Shown here one piece after another: positions 27,588-35,577 of a stretch of DNA of 64,000 nt. The notes beneath the pieces were generated by a model, which was not told the origin of the DNA, did not search any database, and saw nothing but the letters and a program-made list of their open reading frames with translations. Every line of letters begins with the position of its first letter. Position 1 is the stretch's first letter. The translations under genes were made by a program, and so were the position numbers. Origin of the DNA: Lachnospiraceae bacterium (lineage in GTDB: Bacteria > Bacillota > Clostridia > Lachnospirales > Lachnospiraceae); NCBI GenBank assembly GCA_015057665.1, contig SVDY01000004.1, positions 62,001 to 126,000 on the forward strand, written 5' to 3'.

Positions 27588-29330
27588 TTAGTTGATTGTT
27601 CTCTTTACATATGTTGTATGTAAGATATCGTGAGCTTTATGGCTTCCCGGATGTCCAAGATATTCTTCGTATAATTTCTTCACTGCTGGGTTTTCGTGAG
27701 ATTTACGAATCTTGTTAGCTGCATCGTTGTCGTATAAAGCTTTTGCACGAAGAGCTTTTACGTCTACGAAGTTACGAACATCTGCTGGAACCTGAGGCTG
27801 TCCGCCGCCGTTTACACAGCCGCCTGGACATCCCATGATTTCGATGAAGTGGTAATCAGCTTCGCCGGATTTTACTTTTTCTAATAATGCTTTGGCATTA
27901 CCAAGACCGGATGCTACAGCTACTTTTACTTCTAAGCCAGCTACATTGTAAGAAGCTTCTTTGATTCCTTCTGTTCCACGAACATCTGTGAAATCTAAGG
28001 ATGCAAGTTCTTCGCCTGTTAATGTTTCAACAGCTGTACGAAGAGCAGCTTCCATTACACCACCTGTTGCACCGAAGATTACAGCTGCACCTGTGGATTC
28101 TCCAAGTGGATCATCGAAGCCTTCTTCCGGAAGGTTTACGAAGTCAAGACCAACACGTTTGATGAGTCTTGCAAGTTCTCTTGTTGTGATTGCGATATCT
28201 ACATCAGGAACACCTGCTGCACTCTGATCTGGACGTCCGATTTCGAATTTCTTCGCTGTACATGGCATTACAGATACACATACGATGTCTTTTGGATCTA
28301 ATCCCATCTTTTCTGCGTAGTATGTCTTTGTTACAGCACCGAACATCTGCTGTGGAGATTTACAGCTTGATAAGTTATCTGTCATATCTGGGAAGTAGTG
28401 TTCGCAGTATTTAATCCATCCTGGGGAACAGGATGTAATAAGTGGTAATACACCGCCGTTTTTCACTCTGTCTAAGAATTCGTTTGCTTCTTCCATGATT
28501 GTAAGGTCAGCTGTGAAGTTTGTATCGAATACTTTGTCGAATCCAAGTCTTCTAAGAGCTGCTGCCATCTTACCTTCTACGTCAGTACCGATTGGGTAAC
28601 CGAATTCTTCACCAAGAGCTGCTCTAACAGCAGGAGCTGTCTGAACAACAACGTGTTTTGTAGGATCAGCAATAGCTGCTAATACTTCGTTTGTATAATC
28701 TTTTTCTGTTAATGCACCTGTTGGACATACAGCGATACACTGGCCACAGGATACACAGCTTGTTTCGCCAAGGCCCATCTCGAAAGCGGAACCGATAGAT
28801 GTTGCGAAACCTCTGTGGTTTGCTCCAATTACACCAACAGCCTGAACCTTTTCACAAACTGCTGTACAACGACGGCAGAGGATACATTTGCTGTTGTCAC
28901 GGATCATATGTACTGCAGAGTAGTCGATTTCTGTAGGTGTCTTTTCACCATCGAAGTAACCTTCGTCAGCTACACCTAAATCTTTACATAACTGCTGTAA
29001 TTCACAGTCACCACTTCTTACACAGGAGAGACATTTTCTATCATGGTTAGAAAGGATTAACTGTAATGTTTTTCTTCTGGAATCAAGTACTTTTGGTGTG
29101 TTTGTCCATACTTCCATACCTTCGTTGATAGGGTATACACAGGAAGCAACTAAAGATCTTGCACCTTTTACTTCAACTACACAGATACGGCAAGCGCCGA
29201 TTTCGTTGATTTCTTTTAAGAAGCACAGTGTAGGAATCTTGATGCCGGCAATTCTTGCAGCTTCTAAAATAGTAGATCCTTTTGGAGCACTGACTTCAAT
29301 ACCATTAATTTTAATTGTAATATTTTCCAC
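27588..29330 (-). CDS. hydA: NAD(H)-linked electron-bifurcating [FeFe] hydrogenase, catalytic subunit
   Basis: 580 residues. Order: N-terminal plant-type [2Fe-2S] domain (CFLKEINEIGACRIC, Cys64), HydG-type Cys/His [4Fe-4S] domain (HDRKCLSCVRSGDC), two ferredoxin-like [4Fe-4S] motifs (CILCRRCTAVC, CVSCGQCIAVC), then the H-cluster domain: L1 TSCSPGW (299-305), L2 MPCTAKKFE (355-363), L3 EIMGCPGGCVNGGGQ, and the small-subunit tail. It reduces protons or oxidises H2, using ferredoxin and NADH with the HydB/HydC partners. GTG start with GGAGGG 7 nt upstream. L1 has Ser where many hydrogenases have the second Cys. Last gene of the operon. Confidence 0.95.
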   Translation of the reverse strand: MENITIKINGIEVSAPKGSTILEAARIAGIKIPTLCFLKEINEIGACRICVVEVKGARSLVASCVYPINEGMEVWTNTPKVLDSRRKTLQLILSNHDRKCLSCVRSGDCELQQLCKDLGVADEGYFDGEKTPTEIDYSAVHMIRDNSKCILCRRCTAVCEKVQAVGVIGANHRGFATSIGSAFEMGLGETSCVSCGQCIAVCPTGALTEKDYTNEVLAAIADPTKHVVVQTAPAVRAALGEEFGYPIGTDVEGKMAAALRRLGFDKVFDTNFTADLTIMEEANEFLDRVKNGGVLPLITSCSPGWIKYCEHYFPDMTDNLSSCKSPQQMFGAVTKTYYAEKMGLDPKDIVCVSVMPCTAKKFEIGRPDQSAAGVPDVDIAITTRELARLIKRVGLDFVNLPEEGFDDPLGESTGAAVIFGATGGVMEAALRTAVETLTGEELASLDFTDVRGTEGIKEASYNVAGLEVKVAVASGLGNAKALLEKVKSGEADYHFIEIMGCPGGCVNGGGQPQVPADVRNFVDVKALRAKALYDNDAANKIRKSHENPAVKKLYEEYLGHPGSHKAHDILHTTYVKRTIN

Positions 29331-29344
29331 GTCTTAGCCCTCCA

Positions 29345-31135
29345 TTACTCTTTGCTGATTGCGCCGAAGCGGCATTTTTCCATACAAGCTCCACATTTTA
29401 CGCACTTGTTAGGGTCGATAACGTGAGCTTCTTTTACAGTACCGCTGATTGCGCCTGCTGGACAAACTCTGGCACAAAGTGTACATCCTTTACACTTAGC
29501 AGGATCAATCTTGTACTGAAGGAGTTCTTTACATACGCCTGCCGGACATTTCTTGTCAACAACGTGAGCGATGTATTCATCTTTGAAGTAACGAAGAGTA
29601 GAAAGTACTGGGTTTGGAGCTGTCTGTCCAAGACCGCAGAGAGCGTTTTCTTTAATGTAGTAGCAGAGTTCTTCTAATTTATCGATATCTTCTAATGTAC
29701 CATTTCCTTTTGTGATCTTATCAAGGATTTCATACATACGTTTTGTACCGATACGGCATGGTGTACATTTACCACAGGATTCATCTACTGTGAATTCAAG
29801 GAAGAACTTAGCAATATCAACCATACAGTTGTCTTCATCCATTACGATAAGACCGCCGGAACCCATCATGGAACCGATTGCGATTAAGTTATCATAATCG
29901 ATAGGTACGTCGAAATGTTCTGCAGGGATACATCCGCCGGATGGTCCACCTGTCTGAGCAGCTTTGAATTTCTTTCCGTTAGGAATGCCGCCGCCGATTT
30001 CTTCGATTACAGTACGGAGTGTTGTACCCATAGGGATTTCAACAAGACCTGTGTTGTTAACTTTACCACCAAGAGCAAATACTTTTGTTCCTTTGGATTT
30101 CTCTGTACCCATGGATCTGAACCAGTCAACACCATTTAAGATAATCTGAGGAATATTCGCATATGTTTCAACGTTATTTAAAATTGTAGGCTGTTCGAAA
30201 AGACCTTTCACTGCTGGGAATGGAGGTCTTGGACGAGGTTCACCACGGTTACCTTCGATGGATGTCATAAGAGCTGTCTCTTCACCACATACGAATGCAC
30301 CTGCACCGAGACGGAGTTCGATGTCAAAGTCGAAACCTGTTCCGAAGATGTCTTTGCCGAGTAAGCCGTATTCTCTCGCCTGAGCGATAGCAATGTTAAG
30401 ACGGTCTACAGCGATTGGGTATTCTGCACGAACGTAGATATAACCCTGGCTTGCGCCGATTGCGTAACCTGCGATAGCCATAGCCTCTAATACAACGTGT
30501 GGGTCACCTTCTAATACGGAACGGTCCATGAATGCACCTGGGTCACCTTCGTCAGCGTTACAGCAAACGTATTTCTGAACGTTACCGCGGTTGCCTGATG
30601 CGAATTTCCATTTAAGACCTGTAGGGAAACCAGCGCCGCCACGTCCGCGGAGACCGGAATCAAGGATTGTCTGGATAACTTCATCAGGTGTCATCTCTGT
30701 GAGAACTTTACCTAAAGCTTCGTAGCCGCGTGTACCGATGTATTCATCGATTTCTTCAGGGTTGATAACACCACAGTTACGAAGAGCGATACGTGTCTGT
30801 TTCTTATAGAAATCTGTGTCATTAAGGGAACGGATTCCTTCTTCTGTTACTGTTTCTTTGTAAAGGAGACGTGTTACAACACGACCTTTTAAGAAATGTT
30901 CGGATACGATCTCAGGAATATCTTCTTCTTTTACCATGGAATAGAAGCAAGCTTCCGGATATACGATCATAATTGGTCCAAGTGCACATAATCCGTGACA
31001 ACCGGTTTTAACGATTGCGACTTCGTCTGTAAGACCATTTTTTTCAAGCTCTACTTTAAGAGCATCAATAATTTTTTCGCTTCCGGAGGAAGTACAACCA
31101 GTTCCGCCGCAAACGAGTACATGTGTACGATACAT
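29345..31135 (-). CDS. hydB: Bifurcating hydrogenase flavin subunit, NuoF-like
   Basis: 596 residues. N-terminal thioredoxin-like [2Fe-2S] domain (CGGTGCTSSGS...GCHGLCALGP), then the NuoF core with the FMN/NADH motif (GLRGRGGAGFPTGLKW, NADEGDPGAFMDR, EYPIAVDRL), the C-terminal [4Fe-4S] motif (ESCGKCTPCRIGTKRM), and two more ferredoxin-type clusters at the end (CKGCTLCARVCPAGAI, CVKCGACMEKCRFGAI). It carries FMN and exchanges electrons with NADH and ferredoxin, the bifurcation site of HydABC-type enzymes. GAGGAGG precedes the ATG. Between the thioredoxin-like ferredoxin gene and hydA in one operon. Confidence 0.96.
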   Translation of the reverse strand: MYRTHVLVCGGTGCTSSGSEKIIDALKVELEKNGLTDEVAIVKTGCHGLCALGPIMIVYPEACFYSMVKEEDIPEIVSEHFLKGRVVTRLLYKETVTEEGIRSLNDTDFYKKQTRIALRNCGVINPEEIDEYIGTRGYEALGKVLTEMTPDEVIQTILDSGLRGRGGAGFPTGLKWKFASGNRGNVQKYVCCNADEGDPGAFMDRSVLEGDPHVVLEAMAIAGYAIGASQGYIYVRAEYPIAVDRLNIAIAQAREYGLLGKDIFGTGFDFDIELRLGAGAFVCGEETALMTSIEGNRGEPRPRPPFPAVKGLFEQPTILNNVETYANIPQIILNGVDWFRSMGTEKSKGTKVFALGGKVNNTGLVEIPMGTTLRTVIEEIGGGIPNGKKFKAAQTGGPSGGCIPAEHFDVPIDYDNLIAIGSMMGSGGLIVMDEDNCMVDIAKFFLEFTVDESCGKCTPCRIGTKRMYEILDKITKGNGTLEDIDKLEELCYYIKENALCGLGQTAPNPVLSTLRYFKDEYIAHVVDKKCPAGVCKELLQYKIDPAKCKGCTLCARVCPAGAISGTVKEAHVIDPNKCVKCGACMEKCRFGAISKE

Positions 31136-31149
31136 TGAACATCCTCCTC

Positions 31150-31521
31150 TTATAATTTAATATCGCCAAGTGTATAATCTGTTACTACCTGACCACGCAT
31201 TAAGTGCTGTTCTACAACTTCTAATGCTTTTTCAGCTGTCATCTTAACGTATGTAACTTTTTCTTTGCCTGGTTCCATAACTTCAACGATTGGTTCGAAT
31301 TTGCAAAGACCGATACAGCCTGTCTGTTTTACTGTAACGTTTGTTAATTCTTTTTCCTGTACTGCATCAGATAATGCTTTTAATACAGGTCTTGCACCGC
31401 TGGCGATACCGCATGTTGCCATGCCTACTACCACGCGGATGTTATTCTCATTATCATGACGCATGTCAACTTTACCCTGCATACGTTCACGAATTGCTTT
31501 TAATTCAGCAAGAGATTTCAT
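31150..31521 (-). CDS. Thioredoxin-like [2Fe-2S] ferredoxin subunit (HndB-like)
   Basis: 123 residues. The four cysteines of a thioredoxin-like [2Fe-2S] fold are visible: GMATCGIASGAR and QTGCIGLCKFEP. HndB-type proteins are an extra electron-carrying subunit of NADP- or NAD-linked hydrogenases. GGAGG precedes the ATG. Sits 14 bp upstream of the NuoF-like gene, in the same operon. Confidence 0.9.
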   Translation of the reverse strand: MKSLAELKAIRERMQGKVDMRHDNENNIRVVVGMATCGIASGARPVLKALSDAVQEKELTNVTVKQTGCIGLCKFEPIVEVMEPGKEKVTYVKMTAEKALEVVEQHLMRGQVVTDYTLGDIKL

Positions 31522-31540
31522 ATTTTTTCCTCCACTATAG

Positions 31541-32098
31541 TTATAGGATAATGCCCTGATTGACTTCCGCCGTATTCTCTATAAGGAATGTCTCAATATA
31601 GCCTGATACTTCCGGTTCGTCAAGAGGAACACCTTCCAATATTTCTTTAAATTCACGGGTATCTAATACAAATGATCGCTCATCTACACAGTATGTGTAA
31701 ACAAAATCAATATGCGTATTGAATGTAATCAAAGTATGCATTGTGCCGCACATATCACCAAGAGGCATGCGGTCCACATGGGAAAGTACAAATTCCGCTC
31801 TTACTTTCGTTCCAACGCCCACTTCCGATGTAATCGAAAAGCTGCCGCCCGTAGATTCTGCCGCATACTTATAAAAAGGAATTCCAAGACCGACTTTACG
31901 GGTCGTACGTGTTGTGAAAAACGGATCCACTACACTTGCTACCTGTTCTTCTGTCATGCCGCAGCCATCATCCTCGATGAGGATGACCAAACGGTCTTTA
32001 TCCGTGTCCGCCTCCACAGTTACATGAACTAAAGAAGCTTCTGCACGGACAGAATTCTCCGTAACATCTAATACATTCAATGCAAGCTCTGTCATCAT
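31541..32098 (-). CDS. GHKL (histidine-kinase-like) ATPase without kinase core
   Basis: 185 residues. An HATPase_c domain is visible: N box LNVLDVTENSVRAEA, G1 EDDGCGMT, F/G2-like DPFFTTRTTRKVGLGIPFYKYAA, G3-like GVGTKVRAEF. There is no dimerisation/phospho-acceptor helix and no sensor domain. The C-terminal ~60 residues are unique. Two adjacent ATGs; Shine-Dalgarno weak (CAGG). Such genes recur between NuoE-like and NuoF-like genes in clostridial hydrogenase operons. A regulatory kinase or anti-sigma-type role is possible but unproven. Confidence 0.82.
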   Translation of the reverse strand: MMTELALNVLDVTENSVRAEASLVHVTVEADTDKDRLVILIEDDGCGMTEEQVASVVDPFFTTRTTRKVGLGIPFYKYAAESTGGSFSITSEVGVGTKVRAEFVLSHVDRMPLGDMCGTMHTLITFNTHIDFVYTYCVDERSFVLDTREFKEILEGVPLDEPEVSGYIETFLIENTAEVNQGIIL

Positions 32099-32114
32099 TG
32101 CTTTTTACCTGAAA

Positions 32115-32609
32115 TTATTCGTATTTCGCAAGAATGCCTTCAAGCTCGTCTACGCCGATACGTCCATATACGTCGTCGTTTACTAACATAACCGGTGCGA
32201 GACCACATGCACCTACACAACGGCAAGCATCTAAAGAGAACTTACCATCCGGTGTACATTCTCCGCCTACAATACCTAAAAGTTCCATCAGTTTGTTGTA
32301 AAGGTCGCCTGATCCTTTTACATAGCAGGCTGTACCAAGACAAACAGAAATCTGATATCTTCCCTTTGGGTTTAATGCGAACTGTGAATAGAAAGTTGCA
32401 ACTCCATAGATTTTTTCTAATGGAATACCCATAGCGTCAGAAATAATAGTCTGAACCTCGATTGGCAGGTAACCATAAATTCCCTGCGCTTTCTGCATGA
32501 TTGGCATTAAAGAGCCCGGCTCATCTTTAAGTTCAGCGATGATAGCCAATAACTGTTCTTCCTGTTCCTTTGTTCCGTTGAAAGGAACAGTCTGTTTTGT
32601 AGAACTCAA
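32115..32609 (-). CDS. hydC: Bifurcating hydrogenase [2Fe-2S] subunit, NuoE-like
   Basis: 164 residues. NuoE/HndA family with thioredoxin-like [2Fe-2S] cysteines (VCLGTACYVKGS, DACRCVGACGLAPV) and the PIMQKAQGIYGYLP helical start. It passes electrons between NADH/FMN subunit and hydrogenase. Start set at TTG 32609: GGAGG lies 7 nt upstream and the length then matches the family; a longer in-frame extension to 32741 has no family resemblance. First gene of the minus-strand hydrogenase operon. Confidence 0.93.
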   Translation of the reverse strand: MSSTKQTVPFNGTKEQEEQLLAIIAELKDEPGSLMPIMQKAQGIYGYLPIEVQTIISDAMGIPLEKIYGVATFYSQFALNPKGRYQISVCLGTACYVKGSGDLYNKLMELLGIVGGECTPDGKFSLDACRCVGACGLAPVMLVNDDVYGRIGVDELEGILAKYE

Positions 32610-32812
32610 ATCAATCCCTCCTTCATTGATTCTATCCTTAATAGGATTTATTGCAAATCTGAACGATTTTGCTGTTTTTGTGGAAGTCTTCACACTAAAG
32701 TACAGACTCCCTATCATGGACAGTATACCATCATTGAACAATAAAAGCTAGAAGAATCTGTCACTTTTTTATTAAGTTTATCCTTTCACCTCATAAGTAA
32801 AAACTTATATCA

Positions 32813-32830
32813 TTGTTAAAATATGTGCAA
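32813..32830. promoter_or_regulatory. Possible Rex (NADH/NAD+ sensor) operator
   Basis: TTGTTAAAATATGTGCAA has TTGT/GCAA-type ends and matches the redox repressor Rex consensus TTGTGAAATATTTCACAA at about 11 of 18 positions. A second half-site TTAACAA lies at 32851-32857. Rex is known to control clostridial hydrogenase and fermentation genes; the match is weak. Confidence 0.35.
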
Positions 32831-32868
32831 ATTTTATGTAAAATAATTATTTAACAATCCATTTTTTA

Positions 32869-32897
32869 TTGAAAATGACCAATAATGATGATATACT
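32869..32897 (+). promoter_or_regulatory. Promoter of the plus-strand DRTGG/hydrogenase-like operon
   Basis: TTGAAA (-35), exactly 17 nt, TATACT (-10), 33 nt before the ATG at 32930, which has AGGAGG at 32918-32923. Confidence 0.8.
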
Positions 32898-32929
32898 AAT
32901 TAAAATACTATGATTTCAGGAGGTTTTCT

Positions 32930-33283
32930 ATGACTGTTCAGGATATTAAAGAGATATTAAACGCGAAGGTATTGGCAGGTGCCGATTTCCTCGACAGAGA
33001 AGTCCACTCCGCCTGTGGTTCCGATATGATGAGTGACGTACTCGCTTTTGTAAAAGATCAGTCTGTTTTGATTACCGGCCTTTGCAATCCTCAGGCAATC
33101 CGTACTGCTGAGATGATGGATATTGTATGTCTTATTTTTGTCAGAGGTAAAGCTCCGGACGAGAACATGCTGTCCATGGCAGAAGACAGGGAGCTGGTCG
33201 TTCTTTCTACAGACATGACCATGTTCACAGCCTGCGGCATGCTTTATGATGCAGGATTAAGAGGAGGTACATCAATTGGGTAA
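32930..33283 (+). CDS. DRTGG-domain protein, hydrogenase-locus type
   Basis: 117 residues, almost entirely a DRTGG-like domain (LNAKVLAGADFLDREVHSACGSDMMSDVLAF...VLITG, then an alternating beta/alpha end VVLSTDMTMFTACGMLYDAGL). Function unknown; DRTGG domains accompany CBS domains and P-loop kinases and may bind ligands. First gene of the plus-strand operon; its stop overlaps the next gene. It is distantly similar in pattern to the shorter gene at 35224-35556. Confidence 0.82.
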   Translation: MTVQDIKEILNAKVLAGADFLDREVHSACGSDMMSDVLAFVKDQSVLITGLCNPQAIRTAEMMDIVCLIFVRGKAPDENMLSMAEDRELVVLSTDMTMFTACGMLYDAGLRGGTSIG

Positions 33284-33698
33284 CATTATGACATATCACT
33301 ATGCAGTATCTCCTGACGATTTTACTCGTGCTGGAGAAGCCAGCAGTAATTTTAAAAATGTATTAAAGCAGCTCTGTGTTCCGCCGAACATTATCAGAAA
33401 AGTAGCCATTGCCATGTATGAAGGCGAGATCAACATGGTAATCCATGCCAACGGCGGAGATATTACTGTAGAGATTTCAAGCACAGGCATTACTATGATT
33501 TTAAAAGACGTAGGTCCCGGAATTCCGGACATTGATAAAGCAATGCAGGCCGGATATTCCACTGCACCTGATAACATCCGCACCTTAGGTTTCGGCGCCG
33601 GCATGGGTCTGCCGAACATGAAGAAATACACCGACGAGATGACTATCGAGACGGAACTGGGTGTGGGTACTACGGTTACTATGGTTGTATATTTTTAA
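33276..33698 (+). CDS. RsbW-like anti-sigma/serine kinase ATPase
   Basis: 140 residues. HATPase_c_2 fold: N-box region KVAIAMYEGEINMVIHANGG, G1 KDVGPGIPD, G2 FGAGMGLPNMKKY, G3 GVGTTVTM. The N box has EGEINMVIHA where RsbW/SpoIIAB have ExxxNAxxHA. Such proteins phosphorylate STAS antagonists or hold sigma factors. Start at TTG 33276, which lies 8 nt after GGAGG; the in-frame ATG at 33288 is too far. It overlaps the stop of the DRTGG gene and precedes a hydrogenase-like sensor, so a signalling role is likely (inference). Confidence 0.85.
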   Translation: MGNIMTYHYAVSPDDFTRAGEASSNFKNVLKQLCVPPNIIRKVAIAMYEGEINMVIHANGGDITVEISSTGITMILKDVGPGIPDIDKAMQAGYSTAPDNIRTLGFGAGMGLPNMKKYTDEMTIETELGVGTTVTMVVYF

Positions 33699-33719
33699 CA
33701 GTTCAAGGAGGTAGCTCCC

Positions 33720-35150
33720 ATGGATAAATTTACTCATTCCGTTTATTTGAAAGAGGATTTATGCAAGGGTTGTATCAACTGCATCAAACGCTGTCCGACA
33801 AGAGCAATCCGCGTACGCCACGGCAAAGCCAGCATTATCAGCAAGTTCTGTATTGACTGTGGTGAATGCATCCGCATCTGCCAGCATCATGCGAAAAAAG
33901 TACGCCGCGACAAGATTGATATTATCGGCAAATACAAATATACGGTTGCCCTTCCGGCACCATCTCTATACGCTCAGTTCCAGAATCTTGATGATATCAA
34001 CATTGTTCTTACAGCTTTAACCTATCTTGGTTTTGACGATGTTTTTGAAGTCAGTGCAGCTGCAGAATTAGTATCTGCCGCAACCCGTATTTACTCAAAA
34101 GAACACCAAGACCAGTGGCCTCTCATCAGTTCCGCATGTCCGACTGTAGTCCGTCTCATCCGCATGCGGTTCCCGAACCTGATTGACCACCTGATTCCAA
34201 TCAATCCTCCTGTGGAAGTAGCAGCCCGTCTTGCAAGACGCCGTGCAGTAAACCGCACAGGACTGAATCCGGAAGACATCGGCATTATCTTCATTACTCC
34301 ATGTCCTTCCAAGATTACATATGTAAACTCCCCTCTCGGTGTAGAACATAGTGAGATCGACCATTGCATCGCCATTAAGGATATCTATCCATATCTTATC
34401 TCCGAGATGAAGAAAGCACAGCTTAATCCACTTGACCTTGCCATGTCCGGCAAGATTGGCGTAGGCTGGGGAACCTCCGGCGGTGAGGCCGGCGGCTTAA
34501 TCACAGATAGTTATCTTGCAGCTGACGGTATCGAGAATGTCATCCGCGTCTTAGAAGACCTGGAAGATGAGAAGATCGGGGAAGGTCTGGAATTCATTGA
34601 GCTTAATTCCTGTTCCGGCGGCTGTGTAGGCGGTGTGCTTACGGTTGAGAATCCGTTTATCGCCAAAGTAAAATTAAACCGTCTGAACAAGTATCTTCCT
34701 GTATCCACCAATCATTTGACAGATTATGAAGATGTGGAACTGGACTGGACAGATCCTGTAGAATATGAACCTGTTTACCGCCTTGGAAGCAATTTCATGG
34801 AAAGTATCCAGATGTTACATCAGGTAGAAGAATTGTCCAACGAATTCCCAGGACTCGATTGCGGCTCCTGCGGTTCTCCGACCTGCCGTTCCCTTGCGGA
34901 AGACATCGTAAAAGGCGACGCAACACAGGATTACTGCGTACCGTACTTAAAGAGCCGTATTCACAAACTCTCCGACGATTACATGACCCTTCTCAACCTG
35001 GAATGCGACTGTAACGGATGCGATACAAGCGGCGTAGAATGTGTAACAGTCATGCAGGATTACATCCGCCAGTTAGCAGAAGAGATTGCCCTTTTAGATA
35101 CTAGCATCGGAGGACAGACAACTCCACAAAAAGACTCCGATAATAAATAG
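33720..35150 (+). CDS. Second putative sensory [FeFe] hydrogenase-like protein
   Basis: 476 residues. Two [4Fe-4S] motifs (CKGCINCIKRC at 15-25, CIDCGECIRIC at 44-54), a divergent H-cluster domain and a C-terminal Fe-S domain (Cys381/384/389/406, CGSCGSPTCR). L1 is SSACPTV (137-143): the cubane-ligand Cys is kept but the preceding, proton-relay position is Ala. L2 is TPCPSK, L3 NSCSGGC. Loss of the relay cysteine is recalled from characterised sensory hydrogenases, so fast turnover is unlikely. It lacks a PAS domain. AAGGAGG precedes the ATG. Co-transcribed with the RsbW-like ATPase and DRTGG genes. Confidence 0.88.
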   Translation: MDKFTHSVYLKEDLCKGCINCIKRCPTRAIRVRHGKASIISKFCIDCGECIRICQHHAKKVRRDKIDIIGKYKYTVALPAPSLYAQFQNLDDINIVLTALTYLGFDDVFEVSAAAELVSAATRIYSKEHQDQWPLISSACPTVVRLIRMRFPNLIDHLIPINPPVEVAARLARRRAVNRTGLNPEDIGIIFITPCPSKITYVNSPLGVEHSEIDHCIAIKDIYPYLISEMKKAQLNPLDLAMSGKIGVGWGTSGGEAGGLITDSYLAADGIENVIRVLEDLEDEKIGEGLEFIELNSCSGGCVGGVLTVENPFIAKVKLNRLNKYLPVSTNHLTDYEDVELDWTDPVEYEPVYRLGSNFMESIQMLHQVEELSNEFPGLDCGSCGSPTCRSLAEDIVKGDATQDYCVPYLKSRIHKLSDDYMTLLNLECDCNGCDTSGVECVTVMQDYIRQLAEEIALLDTSIGGQTTPQKDSDNK

Positions 35151-35159
35151 CCGGAATAC

Positions 35160-35196
35160 CAGCCCCTTTTAAACCGCCAGAAGCAAAAAGGGGCTG
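35160..35196 (+). other. Intercistronic stem-loop
   Basis: Perfect 11-bp stem CAGCCCCTTTT / AAAAGGGGCTG with a 15-nt loop between the hydrogenase-like gene and the second DRTGG gene. No T-run follows on the plus strand, so it is more likely an mRNA processing/stability element or a leaky terminator. Confidence 0.6.
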
Positions 35197-35223
35197 TCCT
35201 ATATAAGAAAGGATGAATCATTT

Positions 35224-35556
35224 ATGACAATTCAGGAACTTATGGACAGTAACCTTTTTACATTAGTAAATGCAGGTGATGATACCGATGCCCAGATTAC
35301 CACACCATTTTGCTGCGACCTTCTTAGTATCGCCATGGGCCGTGCCCCGGAGAAATGTGCCTGGATAACCGTTATGGCCAACGTGAATACTCTGGCTGTA
35401 GCCTCTTTAGCAGACTGCGGATGTATCATTCTCGCAGAAGGAACTGCATTTGATGAAGCAACCAACGGGAAAGCAGCTGCGCAGGGAATTACTGTTTTCA
35501 CCACTGATATGCCTGTCTTTGAAGCGGCCCTTGCTATCTGGCAGAAGCTTCAGTAA
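35224..35556 (+). CDS. DRTGG-like small protein (second copy in operon)
   Basis: 110 residues: MTIQELMDSNLFTLVNAG, then CDLLSIAMGRAPEKCAWITVMANVNTLAVA and an alternating beta/alpha end (CIILAEGTAFDEATNGKAAAQGITVFTTDM). The pattern parallels the gene at 32930. No catalytic motif is seen. AAAGGATG stands upstream of the ATG. Function unknown; placement between a sensor hydrogenase and a PHP hydrolase suggests ligand or redox signalling. Confidence 0.78.
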   Translation: MTIQELMDSNLFTLVNAGDDTDAQITTPFCCDLLSIAMGRAPEKCAWITVMANVNTLAVASLADCGCIILAEGTAFDEATNGKAAAQGITVFTTDMPVFEAALAIWQKLQ

Positions 35557-35577
35557 GCTTCCCTTTTCCTGCCAACC

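Larger units (their letters stand above)
32610..32929. promoter_or_regulatory. Divergent control region between two hydrogenase-related operons
   Basis: 320-bp A/T-rich gene-free region that holds the start signals of both operons. Minus strand: extended -10 TGGTATACT at 32722-32730, no good -35. Plus strand: see the promoter entry at 32869. In between lie an ATAAGT/ACTTAT inverted repeat (32793-32808) and a Rex-like sequence (32813-32830). One shared regulator could set both operons. Confidence 0.6.

Noticed and set aside
32610-32741. In-frame N-terminal extension of the NuoE-like subunit
   Set aside because: It has no family similarity, covers promoter sequence, and the TTG at 32609 has an ideal ribosome binding site.
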